From an uncultured euryarchaeote (GTDB lineage Archaea; Thermoplasmatota; Poseidoniia; Poseidoniales; Poseidoniaceae): 64,000 bases of DNA. Positions 17,758 through 26,574 of this stretch are shown here, in pieces. Within the stretch, counting starts at the first letter, position 1. Each line of letters begins with the position of its first letter. The position numbers were made by a program, and so were the translations under genes. Location: contig CALBIL010000044.1 of assembly GCA_937892945.1 (NCBI GenBank), positions 1 to 64,000 of the forward strand, in the 5' to 3' direction. The notes beneath the pieces are model-generated. The model had not been told where the DNA came from. It saw only the letters and a program-made list of their open reading frames with translations, and did no database searches.

Positions 17758-18852
17758 TCAATCATTTGCAGCAAAGCCATAGAATTCGGCTTGTTCAACA
17801 TTCGGTAGTGCTTCACGCTTCACAAGCATTGTTCGTACAGCCCAGAGATCAACAAAAACTCGGTATTTGGTCGTAGCATCAAGATAATCTACACCGCTTG
17901 AGCCACCTGTACCCATTCGACGACCAATCATTCGTTCGACCATTCGAGCATGTGCAGAACGGAAGAGTAGCATTGATTGTTCAAGCCCGACAAATGAATC
18001 GATAAGTTTTCGAGGCCAAGAAAGTAAAGGTAATTCCCGATACGATTCGATAAACAGCAAACCTGCCCTTGAACGGGAAATTATTCCATCTGGCCGTAGA
18101 AACTCAGCTGCTTGTTCAGTACCGGCTTCAATGCGAGCACGGACTGGTGCTTCTTCACCGTGGCCAATGGCAACAATATGTGCAATAACCTCTTCACCAT
18201 GCGTACGCATCGCTTCAACATGACCATCGACAAAACTTTCAATGGCTTTTGAATCACCCTCCGAGCCTGCTAATGAACCATTAATCGGAGTCCGTGCAAG
18301 CCAAGAAGAGAGGGCTTCACGAAGCGAAGGTTGATTTGATGTTGCTTCGAAATCAGCCAATACTGATTCAGTGACTTTACCTTCCTTGGCAAGTTTTTTC
18401 ATGTGCAGTAGAGGGTCCATCCCTCCCATCCGTTGTGCATTATCAAGTCCAAGAAGTACTTCTAATTCTCTCATTTGCCAAGATTCGAATCCTGATGAAG
18501 TGCCGAGTTTATCTCGGAAAGCCAAGAAGCCTTGAGGCGTGAGTGTCTCCATAACTTTCCATTGATTCGAAAGAAGTCGGAAGATTTCAGTGACACGGTC
18601 CAAATGATGAACCATTTGAGGTAATTTTTCTTCAGGGACATGTTCTTGATTAAGCAACGCATGCGTTTCTTTTAATTCACGTAAAATGAGTTTGAACCAT
18701 AATTCAAACGCTTGATGAACGATGATGAAGTGTTGTTCATCGTTGGATGGAGCCGGGCTGTAACCTTGAGGACCGTCTTGGAGAGTCAGTAACTCATCCA
18801 ATTGCAAGTAGCCTCCGTAAGTCATGCGATGTGATGGTGCGTCGTCGGTCAT
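17758..18852 (-). CDS. kynA: Tryptophan 2,3-dioxygenase
   Basis: Heme dioxygenase opening the indole ring of tryptophan to N-formylkynurenine, the first step of the kynurenine pathway. 364 residues, somewhat longer than the roughly 280-300 of many bacterial forms. Signatures: Y-G-G-Y-L-Q-L-D-E-L-L, then F-I-I-V-H-Q-A-F-E-L-W-F-K with the distal His46, R-D-K-L-G-T-S-S-G-F-E-S-W-Q, the proximal heme histidine in F-R-S-A-H-A-R-M-V-E-R, and G-T-G-G-S-S-G-V near the C-terminus. No other kynurenine-pathway gene is nearby, so whether it serves catabolism or NAD synthesis is open. It requires O2, consistent with aerobic life. Confidence 0.95.
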   Translation of the reverse strand: MTDDAPSHRMTYGGYLQLDELLTLQDGPQGYSPAPSNDEQHFIIVHQAFELWFKLILRELKETHALLNQEHVPEEKLPQMVHHLDRVTEIFRLLSNQWKVMETLTPQGFLAFRDKLGTSSGFESWQMRELEVLLGLDNAQRMGGMDPLLHMKKLAKEGKVTESVLADFEATSNQPSLREALSSWLARTPINGSLAGSEGDSKAIESFVDGHVEAMRTHGEEVIAHIVAIGHGEEAPVRARIEAGTEQAAEFLRPDGIISRSRAGLLFIESYRELPLLSWPRKLIDSFVGLEQSMLLFRSAHARMVERMIGRRMGTGGSSGVDYLDATTKYRVFVDLWAVRTMLVKREALPNVEQAEFYGFAAND

Positions 18853-18922
18853 GTTTTTCGATAGGAGTCAAGCCCTTGAACTCTTCAGTCATTCTATGGG
18901 GATTCTGAGTGTACTCTGGTAT

Positions 18923-19273
18923 TCAAGAGGTTGAGCCACTTGCAATTTTCAAACCGAATGCATAGGCGAGAAGAGTAAGAAACATTGATACTCCGAGTGC
19001 TGGCCAAAATTCCATACCTCTCTGCAGAAAAAGTGGCAAGGCGAGAAAGAACACCAAAGATGGAATGACCAACCAAAAAATGTCTTTACTAAAGATTGCA
19101 ATCTGTTCGGTATCACCTGTATCATTGTATAACCAAACTATTGCGAAAATGGAGATCAATGGCAAAGAAGCGACAAAAGCTCCGAAGACATCGTTCTTCT
19201 TTGCGATTTCACTCGCACCGACAATCAATCCACCTGAGAGAAGGAGACGGAATACGAGCTGTAACCATGCCAT
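18923..19273 (-). CDS. DUF3147-like small membrane protein
   Basis: 116-residue protein with four membrane helices. The segment V-G-A-S-E-I-A-K-K followed by G-A-x-x-A-S-L-P-L-I-S and W-L-Y-N-D-T-G-D-T-E matches, from memory, the DUF3147 family of bacterial membrane proteins of unknown function. The ATG at 19273 gives the family-type start; no ribosome site precedes it, so a leaderless transcript is likely. A run of eight G residues lies just upstream on the plus strand. It is divergent from purP. Confidence 0.75.
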   Translation of the reverse strand: MAWLQLVFRLLLSGGLIVGASEIAKKNDVFGAFVASLPLISIFAIVWLYNDTGDTEQIAIFSKDIFWLVIPSLVFFLALPLFLQRGMEFWPALGVSMFLTLLAYAFGLKIASGSTS

Positions 19274-19421
19274 ATTATTCGTTTGAGGGGGGGGTTTGTC
19301 GTTGTTGTGGCAAAAACACGATTTGAAGACGGTTACAGAGTGCCTTGAGAATGCCAAAAAAAGACTTACGGGAAGATATTCCAATCATAACACTCATATC
19401 GCAAATACTGAACCCCTCGAC

Positions 19422-20534
19422 ATGGGCGTAGATTCAGATACACTGGCGGGGTGGCTCGCCAACTACGACCGAGACAACATTACAATCGGTGTTGTAGCCT
19501 CACATTCTTCTCTGCAAATACTGCATGGAGCTCGTGTTGAAGGCTTCCGCACGCTTGGAATTGCTGTAGGTGAAAACCGACGCCGTTTCTACAAAGCATT
19601 CCCTGGAGCTGAACCCGACGAGTGGTTGATGCTCGAAAACTATCGTGAGATGCTTGACCATGCTGAATGGTTCCGAGAGAGAAATGTAGTGATTATCCCT
19701 CACGGGTCTTTAGTTGAATATCTTGGTTCGTCAAATTACCGAGAACTCAAAGTCCCGACATTTGGAAACCGTGGAATTCTCCATTGGGAAAGTAGCCGAG
19801 AGCGTCAACGTCAGTGGCTAGAAGGCGGTGGCTGTACAATGCCGAAAGTTCTCGAAGACCCTCATGATATCGAAGGTCCAGTTATTGTAAAATATGCGGG
19901 AGCAAAGGGTGGCAGAGGCTATTTCATCGCTCGAAATTACCGTGATTTCCGAAGAAATGTCGATATTGAAGAAGAGTTTACAATTCAAGAATACGTCCTT
20001 GGATGCCGATATTACCTCCACTTTTTCTTTGACCCTACAGCAACCGATGGATTCCAAGTCCGTGGTAAGGGCTCGCATGCTGGAAAGAATCTTGGCCGAT
20101 TGGAATTGCTTTCAATGGACCGAAGAGACGAGTCAAATGTCGATGAATTCTACAAATTAGGATCACTTCGTGACTTACGTGAAATGGGAGTTGAACCTTC
20201 TTTCGTCGTCACAGGCAACCAACCGGTCGTCATCCGCGAATCTCTACTCCCAAGGGCTTTTGAAATGGCTGAAGGCACTGTGGCTGAATCTTTTGAATTG
20301 GAAGAAGGAAGCCGCGGAATGATTGGACCTTTCTGCCTCGAAACGATTGTCACTGATGCACTCGAATTCAAAGTGTTTGAAATCAGTGCACGTATTGTCG
20401 CTGGTTCAAACCCCTTCGTCGGTGGCTCTCCGTACTCTGACATCAATGAACAACGTATGTCAACAGGACGTCGAATTGCTCGTTCGATTCGCAAAGCATG
20501 TGAAGGCAACAATCTCGAAGATATTCTCTCGTGA
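19422..20534 (+). CDS. purP: Archaeal FAICAR synthetase PurP (formate-AICAR ligase)
   Basis: ATP-grasp enzyme that formylates AICAR with free formate and ATP in archaeal purine synthesis, replacing the folate-dependent PurH transformylase. 370 residues from the ATG at 19422, near the usual 360. The N-terminal A-S-H-S-S-L-Q-I-L-H-G-A is the typical PurP start, I-P-H-G-S-L-V-E-Y and F-G-N-R matches follow, and the ATP-grasp loop is V-K-Y-A-G-A-K-G-G-R-G-Y-F. The C-terminal F-E-I-S-A-R-I-V-A-G-S-N is conserved. No ribosome site is seen, so it is probably leaderless. An upstream extension to 19296 is not family-like. Confidence 0.95.
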   Translation: MGVDSDTLAGWLANYDRDNITIGVVASHSSLQILHGARVEGFRTLGIAVGENRRRFYKAFPGAEPDEWLMLENYREMLDHAEWFRERNVVIIPHGSLVEYLGSSNYRELKVPTFGNRGILHWESSRERQRQWLEGGGCTMPKVLEDPHDIEGPVIVKYAGAKGGRGYFIARNYRDFRRNVDIEEEFTIQEYVLGCRYYLHFFFDPTATDGFQVRGKGSHAGKNLGRLELLSMDRRDESNVDEFYKLGSLRDLREMGVEPSFVVTGNQPVVIRESLLPRAFEMAEGTVAESFELEEGSRGMIGPFCLETIVTDALEFKVFEISARIVAGSNPFVGGSPYSDINEQRMSTGRRIARSIRKACEGNNLEDILS

Positions 20535-20618
20535 GACTCGAAGAGACTCATTCAAATGTATCGTCAAATGAATCAAATGACTGATTCATCAAGTTCAATA
20601 CAAATCAATTTGAATTGA

Positions 20619-21884
20619 TCAGTCGTCATTGCTCAAGGATTCCAAATCAGGAGCGCTTGGAACATCGGAAGCAGAAAGATATTCATCAAGTGAAACAGAT
20701 CCATCGCCATCTTTGTCGGCCTTCTTGTGAATGATTTCAGCATCTTCAATGGTCATACCAGTAGCCTTTGCAAGTTCTTCAACTGAAAGTTGAGCACTAC
20801 CATCTGCATCTGCATCGGTAAACTTGTTCTTGAGGGCTTCAAGTTCCGATTCAAGTTCACGCTTTACTCGCTCTCGTTCTGACTTTGAAGCTACAACAAA
20901 GGAACAGACTTGCATAATAGGTTCACCCTTACTGAGTTCTGCAGTATATTCTGTTGTGTCTCCACCACTGTTTACAAGGATTTGGAAACTTGTTGGATCC
21001 TTGGAACGGCGCTTCTTGTGCTTTTTGTAATAATGCACATACACATGGTATTGTCCGCCAGGGGCTGTTCCTTCTGGCCAAAAGACATTCTCGACAGGCT
21101 TACGGGTTTCTGCTCGAACATTCGCATCCACGTCAAGAATTCCGCCACAGGCTGAAGTTTTGTTTCCGCCGTGAAGACGCTCGCCTGATGGACAGACAAT
21201 GTGCAAATCAAGGTCATTGTAATTGTTCCACATAAGTGAAACTTGAACATCCGAGGATTTAGCACCTTCTCGTTCTAATCGTGCTTGGAGTTCTTTAATT
21301 GCTTTTGAATTCGCATTTGTGGAAGAGACTTGTTGCTGTTGGGCTGCTGCAATTTCTGCGAGACGAGCCTCTTCAGCAGCCAAAAAGTCAGCTTGACGTT
21401 GATTCTCACGCTCAGCAGAGAGGCGAGCCTCTTCTTCTTCACGACGTCGCGCTGCATCTTCTTGGTCACGTACATGTTGAGCGGCTTCAGACGCTAAACG
21501 CGCCTCCTCGCTTGCTGCTTCTTGAGCATCGGCATACATTTGTTGCTGCTCGGCTTCTTGCCGTGCACGGGTCTGTTCAAGTTGTTCCCTGGCTTGACGT
21601 TCTGTGGTTTCGATGGCCAATTGATTTGAAATTGACTCTTGGCGCCGGCGTCGAGTTGCTACAATTGCCAATTTCTTATCGATCTCGATTTTTGCACTTC
21701 CGAACCCTTGAGAACCAGACCCATAGCGAAGACCTTCAGGGTTCATCCCTTGACGAGTTGATACGGTTAAATCTTGACGTGTGAGAATCACCCACAGCCC
21801 CCAAACAAAACCTGTAGCAAGGATAGTCGTCAGTATCCAAGGGACAGATTCTGTCAGCATTGCCACCCACTCATTGTCCGCCAT
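20619..21884 (-). CDS. Membrane-anchored coiled-coil protein with YfaP-like and EF-hand domains
   Basis: 421 residues. Order: one N-terminal membrane helix (15-34); a long Gln/Glu/Ala/Arg-rich coiled coil (about 70-205); a beta domain (210-330) with L-M-W-N-N-Y-N-D-L-D-L-H-I-V-C-P-S-G, H-G-G-N-K and F-W-P-E-G-T-A-P-G-G-Q-Y, matching YfaP/DUF2135-type domains; then a helical EF-hand pair. Loop 2 (390-401) is canonical; loop 1 (359-370) keeps D, D, S, E but has Ala for the usual Gly at position 6. The role is unknown; calcium binding is well supported by the second loop. Second EF-hand protein in the window, convergent with purP. Confidence 0.78.
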   Translation of the reverse strand: MADNEWVAMLTESVPWILTTILATGFVWGLWVILTRQDLTVSTRQGMNPEGLRYGSGSQGFGSAKIEIDKKLAIVATRRRRQESISNQLAIETTERQAREQLEQTRARQEAEQQQMYADAQEAASEEARLASEAAQHVRDQEDAARRREEEEARLSAERENQRQADFLAAEEARLAEIAAAQQQQVSSTNANSKAIKELQARLEREGAKSSDVQVSLMWNNYNDLDLHIVCPSGERLHGGNKTSACGGILDVDANVRAETRKPVENVFWPEGTAPGGQYHVYVHYYKKHKKRRSKDPTSFQILVNSGGDTTEYTAELSKGEPIMQVCSFVVASKSERERVKRELESELEALKNKFTDADADGSAQLSVEELAKATGMTIEDAEIIHKKADKDGDGSVSLDEYLSASDVPSAPDLESLSNDD

Positions 21885-21943
21885 TAGAACTCACACGAGG
21901 TGATAGCCTTTGGTATCATCGGTGGAAATCGACTCTAAAAATT

Positions 21944-21957
21944 TAGAATTAATTCTA
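21944..21957. promoter_or_regulatory. 14-nt perfect palindrome, candidate operator
   Basis: TAGAATTAATTCTA lies in the divergent region between the EF-hand protein gene and the HTH_10 regulator gene, and is flanked by a further ACTCT...AGAGT dyad. Spacing fits an operator for the neighbouring regulator. AT-rich palindromes also arise by chance in promoters. Confidence 0.4.
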
Positions 21958-22006
21958 CAGAGTTGATATTTTTTCATCTTTCAATAAATATTTACCTGTA
22001 ATTTAT

Positions 22007-22672
22007 ATGATATTATCAAGTGGGAAGTTCGTGCAGGAAATTCATCTAAAGTGGACGGCTGAGACGGTTGCAAGGTCAGAATATGCCCCTATTGCCGAAA
22101 TTGCCAAGTCTTTAGAGGTCGTTGGCCACCTTGATATTGGCGATAAGGGGATTCGTCAGTTGATTTTTCCTCATTTCTGTGAAGGAAAGGGCCCTAAAGA
22201 CTTGAATGAGGTTCCTTTTATAACAGTTGAATCGGAATTTGATGCAGGCAAGTCCGGCTATCTTGTCGTTTGGAATTCCCATCCACTTTCGATCGCTGCC
22301 ATACATTTCTCGAATATTCATATTCTCCCACCGTACACCTATGGTGGAGATGGAATAAATATTACAGTACGGGGTGTACCAGAAGGAATCTCTCAGTTCT
22401 TGAAAATCTGTAGAGAATTGCTACCACCAGATGTCGTCAAAGTTGTGGAGATGGAAGACAATACGAGCCTTATCGAAGGTATCCTCACTGCACGTCAGAG
22501 AAAGTGCGTCAAAGTAGCCGCTGCTTCAGGATACTACGACCACCCCAAACAAATCAAATTACGACAACTCTCTGAATTGATGAAAATACCTCGTTCAACC
22601 TTACAAGAACACCTTAACCGGGCTGAATTAGCCATGATGAAGTGGTCGAGTGAGCAAATTGATTTCGAATAA
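22007..22672 (+). CDS. HTH_10 (bacterio-opsin activator type) transcriptional regulator
   Basis: 221 residues, with an N-terminal sensor-like alpha/beta region (1-150) and a C-terminal HTH_10 domain: L-T-A-R-Q-R-K-C-V-K-V-A-A-A-S-G-Y-Y, then L-R-Q-L-S-E-L-M-K-I-P-R-S-T-L-Q-E-H-L. This domain defines the archaeal Bat family. Two TATA-like elements are present (around 21982-21991 and 22001-22009); the second would place a leaderless GTG start at 22031, so the N-terminus is uncertain. It lies 41 nt upstream of the aromatic amino acid genes on the same strand and may regulate them; this is inference. Confidence 0.85.
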   Translation: MILSSGKFVQEIHLKWTAETVARSEYAPIAEIAKSLEVVGHLDIGDKGIRQLIFPHFCEGKGPKDLNEVPFITVESEFDAGKSGYLVVWNSHPLSIAAIHFSNIHILPPYTYGGDGINITVRGVPEGISQFLKICRELLPPDVVKVVEMEDNTSLIEGILTARQRKCVKVAAASGYYDHPKQIKLRQLSELMKIPRSTLQEHLNRAELAMMKWSSEQIDFE

Positions 22673-22713
22673 CACGGGCAAAACCTTGAGAACAAGCGGG
22701 TTTTGGGCGAACC

Positions 22714-23511
22714 ATGGACAAGGCATCTCGTTTGGACTCATTACTTCCAAATGGACGAGGCGTGTGGATCCCAATTGACCATGGCGCATCCGATTTTCCA
22801 GTGGATGGACTCACGGATACCGAGCATGTGATTCGTTCACTGGTTCGAGCTGGCGTTGATGCGATTGTTGCGCAAAAAGGTTTGGTAAGTCACTATAGCC
22901 ACCTCTGCCGAGACTCTTCAACCGACATGGTTGTTCATTTCTCAGTATCAACACGACATGCAGGTCCAGACAGTGCCAACAAGGTATTGGTAGGTAATGC
23001 TGATGAAGTTCTACCCAGAGGTGGGCTCGGCGTCTCTTGTCAAGTCAACATGGGTAGCCCCAATGAAGCTGTGATGATTGAACGCATGGGCCAAATGAGT
23101 CGAGCAGCACTGCATCATCAGTTGCCAATGTTTGGGATGGTATATGCTCGCGGCGAACATCTCTCAGTCATGGAGGGAGACGATACGAACGCAAACGCAC
23201 ATGCCGTTCGACTTGCCTTTGAATTGGGATGTGATGCTGCTAAAACAACATGGACAGGTGACAAAGAAAGTTTCAAGAAAATTACTTCCGCTGTACCAAT
23301 CCCCGTATTAGTTGCGGGTGGACCTGCTACTGGCGATTCGAAAGCAATTTTGACAATGGTGCGTGACGCACTTGATGCAGGTGCATCTGGAATCTGCATG
23401 GGTCGGCAAGTGTTTGCTCATCCGAACGTCGAAGCAATTGCAAAAGCATTGATGATGCTCGTACACCAAGATTCGACTGTGAATGAAGCGATGAATACCT
23501 GTGGACTTTGA
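22714..23511 (+). CDS. 2-amino-3,7-dideoxy-D-threo-hept-6-ulosonate synthase
   Basis: Class I aldolase-type transaldolase (DeoC/FbaB/LacD superfamily, 265 residues) that joins aspartate semialdehyde with a deoxy-ketohexose phosphate in the archaeal alternative entry to the shikimate pathway (often named AroA'). Signatures: I-P-I-D-H-G near the start, the barrel strands V-D-A-I-V-A-Q-K-G, G-C-D-A-A-K-T-T with the Schiff-base lysine, V-L-V-A-G-G-P, and G-A-S-G-I-C-M-G-R-Q-V-F. Position directly before 3-dehydroquinate synthase II separates it from fructose-bisphosphate aldolase paralogues. It begins a tight operon with gaps of 9, 4 and 29 nt, then an overlap. Confidence 0.93.
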   Translation: MDKASRLDSLLPNGRGVWIPIDHGASDFPVDGLTDTEHVIRSLVRAGVDAIVAQKGLVSHYSHLCRDSSTDMVVHFSVSTRHAGPDSANKVLVGNADEVLPRGGLGVSCQVNMGSPNEAVMIERMGQMSRAALHHQLPMFGMVYARGEHLSVMEGDDTNANAHAVRLAFELGCDAAKTTWTGDKESFKKITSAVPIPVLVAGGPATGDSKAILTMVRDALDAGASGICMGRQVFAHPNVEAIAKALMMLVHQDSTVNEAMNTCGL

Positions 23512-23520
23512 GGGATCTGT

Positions 23521-24549
23521 ATGGAGGTTTGGATTGATAGTCGCCTTTCTATAGAAAGTACCATCCGGGTATTTGAAGGAGCCAACCGCATGCTCCTCTC
23601 AAAACCAACTGATTCGGAAAAAGACTTTTTTACAGATGGAAGTCACGTCATGTGTAACAACCAACTTGTAGGGAGTGTCGTGACGCTTGATGGAGAAGCG
23701 TCACAAAACTATGCACGTTCATTGGTGGGGAGTGTCGAATGGTTAGTTCTCGAATTCTCTGACTGGTCGATGATTCCAATTGAGAATCTCTTAGCTGCCT
23801 GTGAGGGAACACCTACCAAAATCGCTGCTGTTCTTTCCACTCCTGAGCAAGCCCAAGGAGCTGGCTTTGCATTACAACGAGGTGTAGAGGCCATAGTGGT
23901 TAGACCCTCTGTTGCAATGCTTGAGGCCGCCTTCATCGTCAAATCCCAACGCTTGGAGTTACGTCAAGCAGAAACAAAGGAAGAGGCTTCTTTTCCTGCT
24001 AAAGTCGGCATGGGCAAACTTACCATCACATCGGTAGAATCGGGTGGAACTGCTGAACGTTATTGTGTCGACATGACTCGCTTATTGAACCAAGGCGAAG
24101 GGCTTTTACTTGGTTCGAATGCTTCAAGTTTTCTCTTCGTACATGGAGAAACGGTTGAATCTGAATTTGTACCAACACGACCTTTTCGCGTGAATGCGGG
24201 TCCACCACATGCGTATGTGCGCATGCCGAATGGAAACACGAAATATCTCTCAGAACTTCAAACTGGTGATGAGATCCTCTTGGTGAATACAGAAGATATG
24301 CTCCGCAATGCCACGATTGGCAGACTTAAAATTGAAATACGGCCAATGCTTTTGATAAAATGGGTTGATGAAAATGATAAAGAAGGGAGTATGTTCTTGC
24401 AACAAGCAGAGACAGTACGAGTCGTGGCCCTTGACGGTAAAACCAAATCAATTACTGCATTGAAAGAAGGTGATGTTGTCCTCGGATGGTGCGACGTAGG
24501 TGCGAGGCATATAGGAGCCTCAATCTCAAGTATTGTCACTGAAAGGTGA
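23521..24549 (+). CDS. 3-dehydroquinate synthase II (AroB'-type)
   Basis: 342 residues, typical of the archaeal enzyme that oxidatively deaminates and cyclises the product of the preceding aldolase to 3-dehydroquinate. It is unrelated to bacterial AroB. The C-terminal half shows the conserved V-D-M-T-R-L-L, G-E-G-L-L-L-G-S, F-R-V-N-A-G-P-P-H-A-Y and G-D-E-I-L-L-V-N blocks. Its stop codon lies within the ribosome site of the next gene. Together with its upstream neighbour it replaces DAHP synthase and AroB. Confidence 0.94.
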   Translation: MEVWIDSRLSIESTIRVFEGANRMLLSKPTDSEKDFFTDGSHVMCNNQLVGSVVTLDGEASQNYARSLVGSVEWLVLEFSDWSMIPIENLLAACEGTPTKIAAVLSTPEQAQGAGFALQRGVEAIVVRPSVAMLEAAFIVKSQRLELRQAETKEEASFPAKVGMGKLTITSVESGGTAERYCVDMTRLLNQGEGLLLGSNASSFLFVHGETVESEFVPTRPFRVNAGPPHAYVRMPNGNTKYLSELQTGDEILLVNTEDMLRNATIGRLKIEIRPMLLIKWVDENDKEGSMFLQQAETVRVVALDGKTKSITALKEGDVVLGWCDVGARHIGASISSIVTER

Positions 24550-24553
24550 TACA

Positions 24554-25447
24554 ATGGCGGTCTTAGGTTCTGGAAAGGCAAATGGTGCGTGTAGTTTACT
24601 TCATGCCGCAGGCATTGGCTATGGAGCAAGTATTGGCCTCGACTTGCCTATTGCTGTTCGTTTACTCGACCGTCCAAGCAAACGTGATGTCGACGACCCT
24701 GATGAATTACTTCCAGCCATAATCGATGCTTGGCTTGCTGGTGGATTCAAACTTCCAAACGACCTTGCCAAAGAAGAGTTGCACTGGGCGATCATTAGTC
24801 AAATCCCGCCACGCCAAGGACTCAAGTCAAGTGCTGCAACAGCCATAGGTGCTCTTCGAGCGCTTGCGGATGCGACTCAATCTGAAGTAAGCGATGAAGA
24901 ATATGTAGCAATGGCGGCCCAAGCACAACTGGATTCGAATGTATCACTTACCGGCTCAATCGATGATGCGTGGGCTTGCCTCCAACCTGGATGGAAACTC
25001 ATCGACCCACAAGCAAACAACATTGCTGAAGGCGTCTTGTTTGAAGGTGATGGCCCCAATATGGAACAATGGCTTGTCATGGTTGTGTGCCGTGGAGAAC
25101 GAACCAAGAGACCTGAATTAGAAGATTTCATACCCCACCAAAAGGCATTTCAGAATTCACTTGAAGCATTGCAAGAAATGAATGAACTGGTTGCACTAAC
25201 ATGGAATGGCCGAGGGACAGTTGCCGTCATGAATGATGTCCAAGGTCGTAGGATTACCAACGATGCAATGGTCAATGGTGCACGTGCAGCAGGGATGAGT
25301 GGTTCCGGTAATGCCATCATCGCAGTTGCACCAAGAATAAGCAAACAAAGTTGTGACCGTCTGCGGAAATTGTTTGAATCCAACAAAGATGTAGTAAAAG
25401 TGATTGAAACATCCTTCATAAGTATTGAAAGAGAAGAAACAATGTGA
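24554..25447 (+). CDS. Archaeal shikimate kinase (GHMP family)
   Basis: GHMP-superfamily kinase phosphorylating shikimate at O3, unrelated to bacterial AroK. 297 residues. GHMP motif 1 is G-S-G-K-A-N-G-A-C-S near the start, motif 2 is P-P-R-Q-G-L-K-S-S-A-A-T-A-I-G (the ATP loop), and motif 3 is A-G-M-S-G-S-G-N-A. The ATG at 24554 is chosen because GGTGAT precedes it at ideal distance, overlapping the previous stop; an upstream ATG at 24533 lacks this. The steps between dehydroquinate and shikimate (AroD, AroE) and EPSP synthase are not in the window. Confidence 0.94.
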   Translation: MAVLGSGKANGACSLLHAAGIGYGASIGLDLPIAVRLLDRPSKRDVDDPDELLPAIIDAWLAGGFKLPNDLAKEELHWAIISQIPPRQGLKSSAATAIGALRALADATQSEVSDEEYVAMAAQAQLDSNVSLTGSIDDAWACLQPGWKLIDPQANNIAEGVLFEGDGPNMEQWLVMVVCRGERTKRPELEDFIPHQKAFQNSLEALQEMNELVALTWNGRGTVAVMNDVQGRRITNDAMVNGARAAGMSGSGNAIIAVAPRISKQSCDRLRKLFESNKDVVKVIETSFISIEREETM

Positions 25448-25476
25448 GACACACCTTCTTCAAGTAAAGGTGGCTC

Positions 25477-26574
25477 GTGAAACTGAATCCAATGCATATG
25501 CACCTCGGAGAACGCATCCGGCTCACCCTTTTCGGGACAAGCCATGGACCCCACGTGGGGGTAATACTCAAGGGTGTACCAGCTGGAATTGTTCTCGATT
25601 ATTCTGCTCTTGAACAGGCGATGGCATCTCGACGCCCTGGGGGACGGTACGCCAGTAAGCGGAAGGAACCCGACCATGTCGAAATTCAAACCGGTGTAGT
25701 GGATGGCAAAACAACGGGTGATGACATTGAAATCACCATTGCTAACACAGATGCTAAATCTCGAGATTACAGTTTCTTACCCGACCACCCTCGTCCTGGC
25801 CACCAAGATATGGTGATGCATAAGCGAACCAATGGTGAGGCTGACTTACGAGGCGGGGGAAGTTCAAGTGCTCGCTTAACCGCTGCTTTAGTGGCTGCTG
25901 CGGCCGTTCTTTCACCACTTCTCGACAACATTGGCATTGAATGTGAGGCACAAGTTGGAGCCATAGGACAGGTAAAAGCACAACCGATGGAACTCTGCCC
26001 CCCAAGATGGGAAAGTGAAGCCTGCCAAGAAATGCGGTGCAGAGATCCTGTTGCCGCCCTGACGATGATTGAAACGGTTGAGCAACATCGAATGAATCGT
26101 AATTCGATTGGGAGCCGCGTCGACCTCCGTGTCACTGGCGTACCCCTTGGAGTTGGTGAACCTTGGTTTGATGGACTTGAACCTGCTCTTGCCCGTGCTA
26201 TGATGGCGATTCCTGCCGCACGAGGCGTTACTTTTGGACGAGGGTTCGATGTTGTGGAAATGTCTGGCATAGAGCACAACGATGTGTGGGGTGGGACAAA
26301 CGAACTTCCAACCTTGATGGGAGAGAAACCCGATGGCGTCCTGGCTGGCCTTGCCACAGGCTCTCCGATTCATGTATCAGTTGCTTTCAAGCCGCCATCG
26401 AGCATTGCTTCAGAACAACGAACATTGAATCTCGCAACAGATACGATCGAACCCTTGGTTGTCGGCGGACGCCATGATCCTGTACTGGGCCCACGTGCAG
26501 TTTCAGTTGTAGAAGCAATGGCCAAACTTGTCCTCTGCGACCTCGTATTACGTGGGGGTTTTCTCGATGAGTAA
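25477..26574 (+). CDS. aroC: Chorismate synthase
   Basis: FMN-dependent enzyme making chorismate from EPSP, 365 residues. Family blocks are present: G-T-S-H-G-P-H-V-G at the start, R-R-P-G-G-R-Y-A-S-K-R-K-E-P-D, H-P-R-P-G-H-Q-D, the G-G-G-S-S-S-A-R-L-T-A flavin region, and V-G-G-R-H-D-P in the C-terminus. The GTG at 25477 has AAAGGTGG 4-5 nt upstream; internal ATGs at 25492 and 25498 have none. The last codons overlap the aspartate kinase start. The flavin need links it to the riboflavin genes at 60.8-63.3 kb. Confidence 0.97.
   Translation: MKLNPMHMHLGERIRLTLFGTSHGPHVGVILKGVPAGIVLDYSALEQAMASRRPGGRYASKRKEPDHVEIQTGVVDGKTTGDDIEITIANTDAKSRDYSFLPDHPRPGHQDMVMHKRTNGEADLRGGGSSSARLTAALVAAAAVLSPLLDNIGIECEAQVGAIGQVKAQPMELCPPRWESEACQEMRCRDPVAALTMIETVEQHRMNRNSIGSRVDLRVTGVPLGVGEPWFDGLEPALARAMMAIPAARGVTFGRGFDVVEMSGIEHNDVWGGTNELPTLMGEKPDGVLAGLATGSPIHVSVAFKPPSSIASEQRTLNLATDTIEPLVVGGRHDPVLGPRAVSVVEAMAKLVLCDLVLRGGFLDE

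Noticed and set aside
20604-20619. Inverted repeat ATCAATT/AATTGAT between purP and the EF-hand gene
   Set aside because: The two-base gap is too short for a hairpin, and AT-rich repeats of this size are common by chance; not called a terminator.
25767-26357. Open frame of 196 codons on the minus strand
   Set aside because: It lies wholly antisense to chorismate synthase, is Arg/Ser/Pro-rich without motifs, and has no ribosome site.
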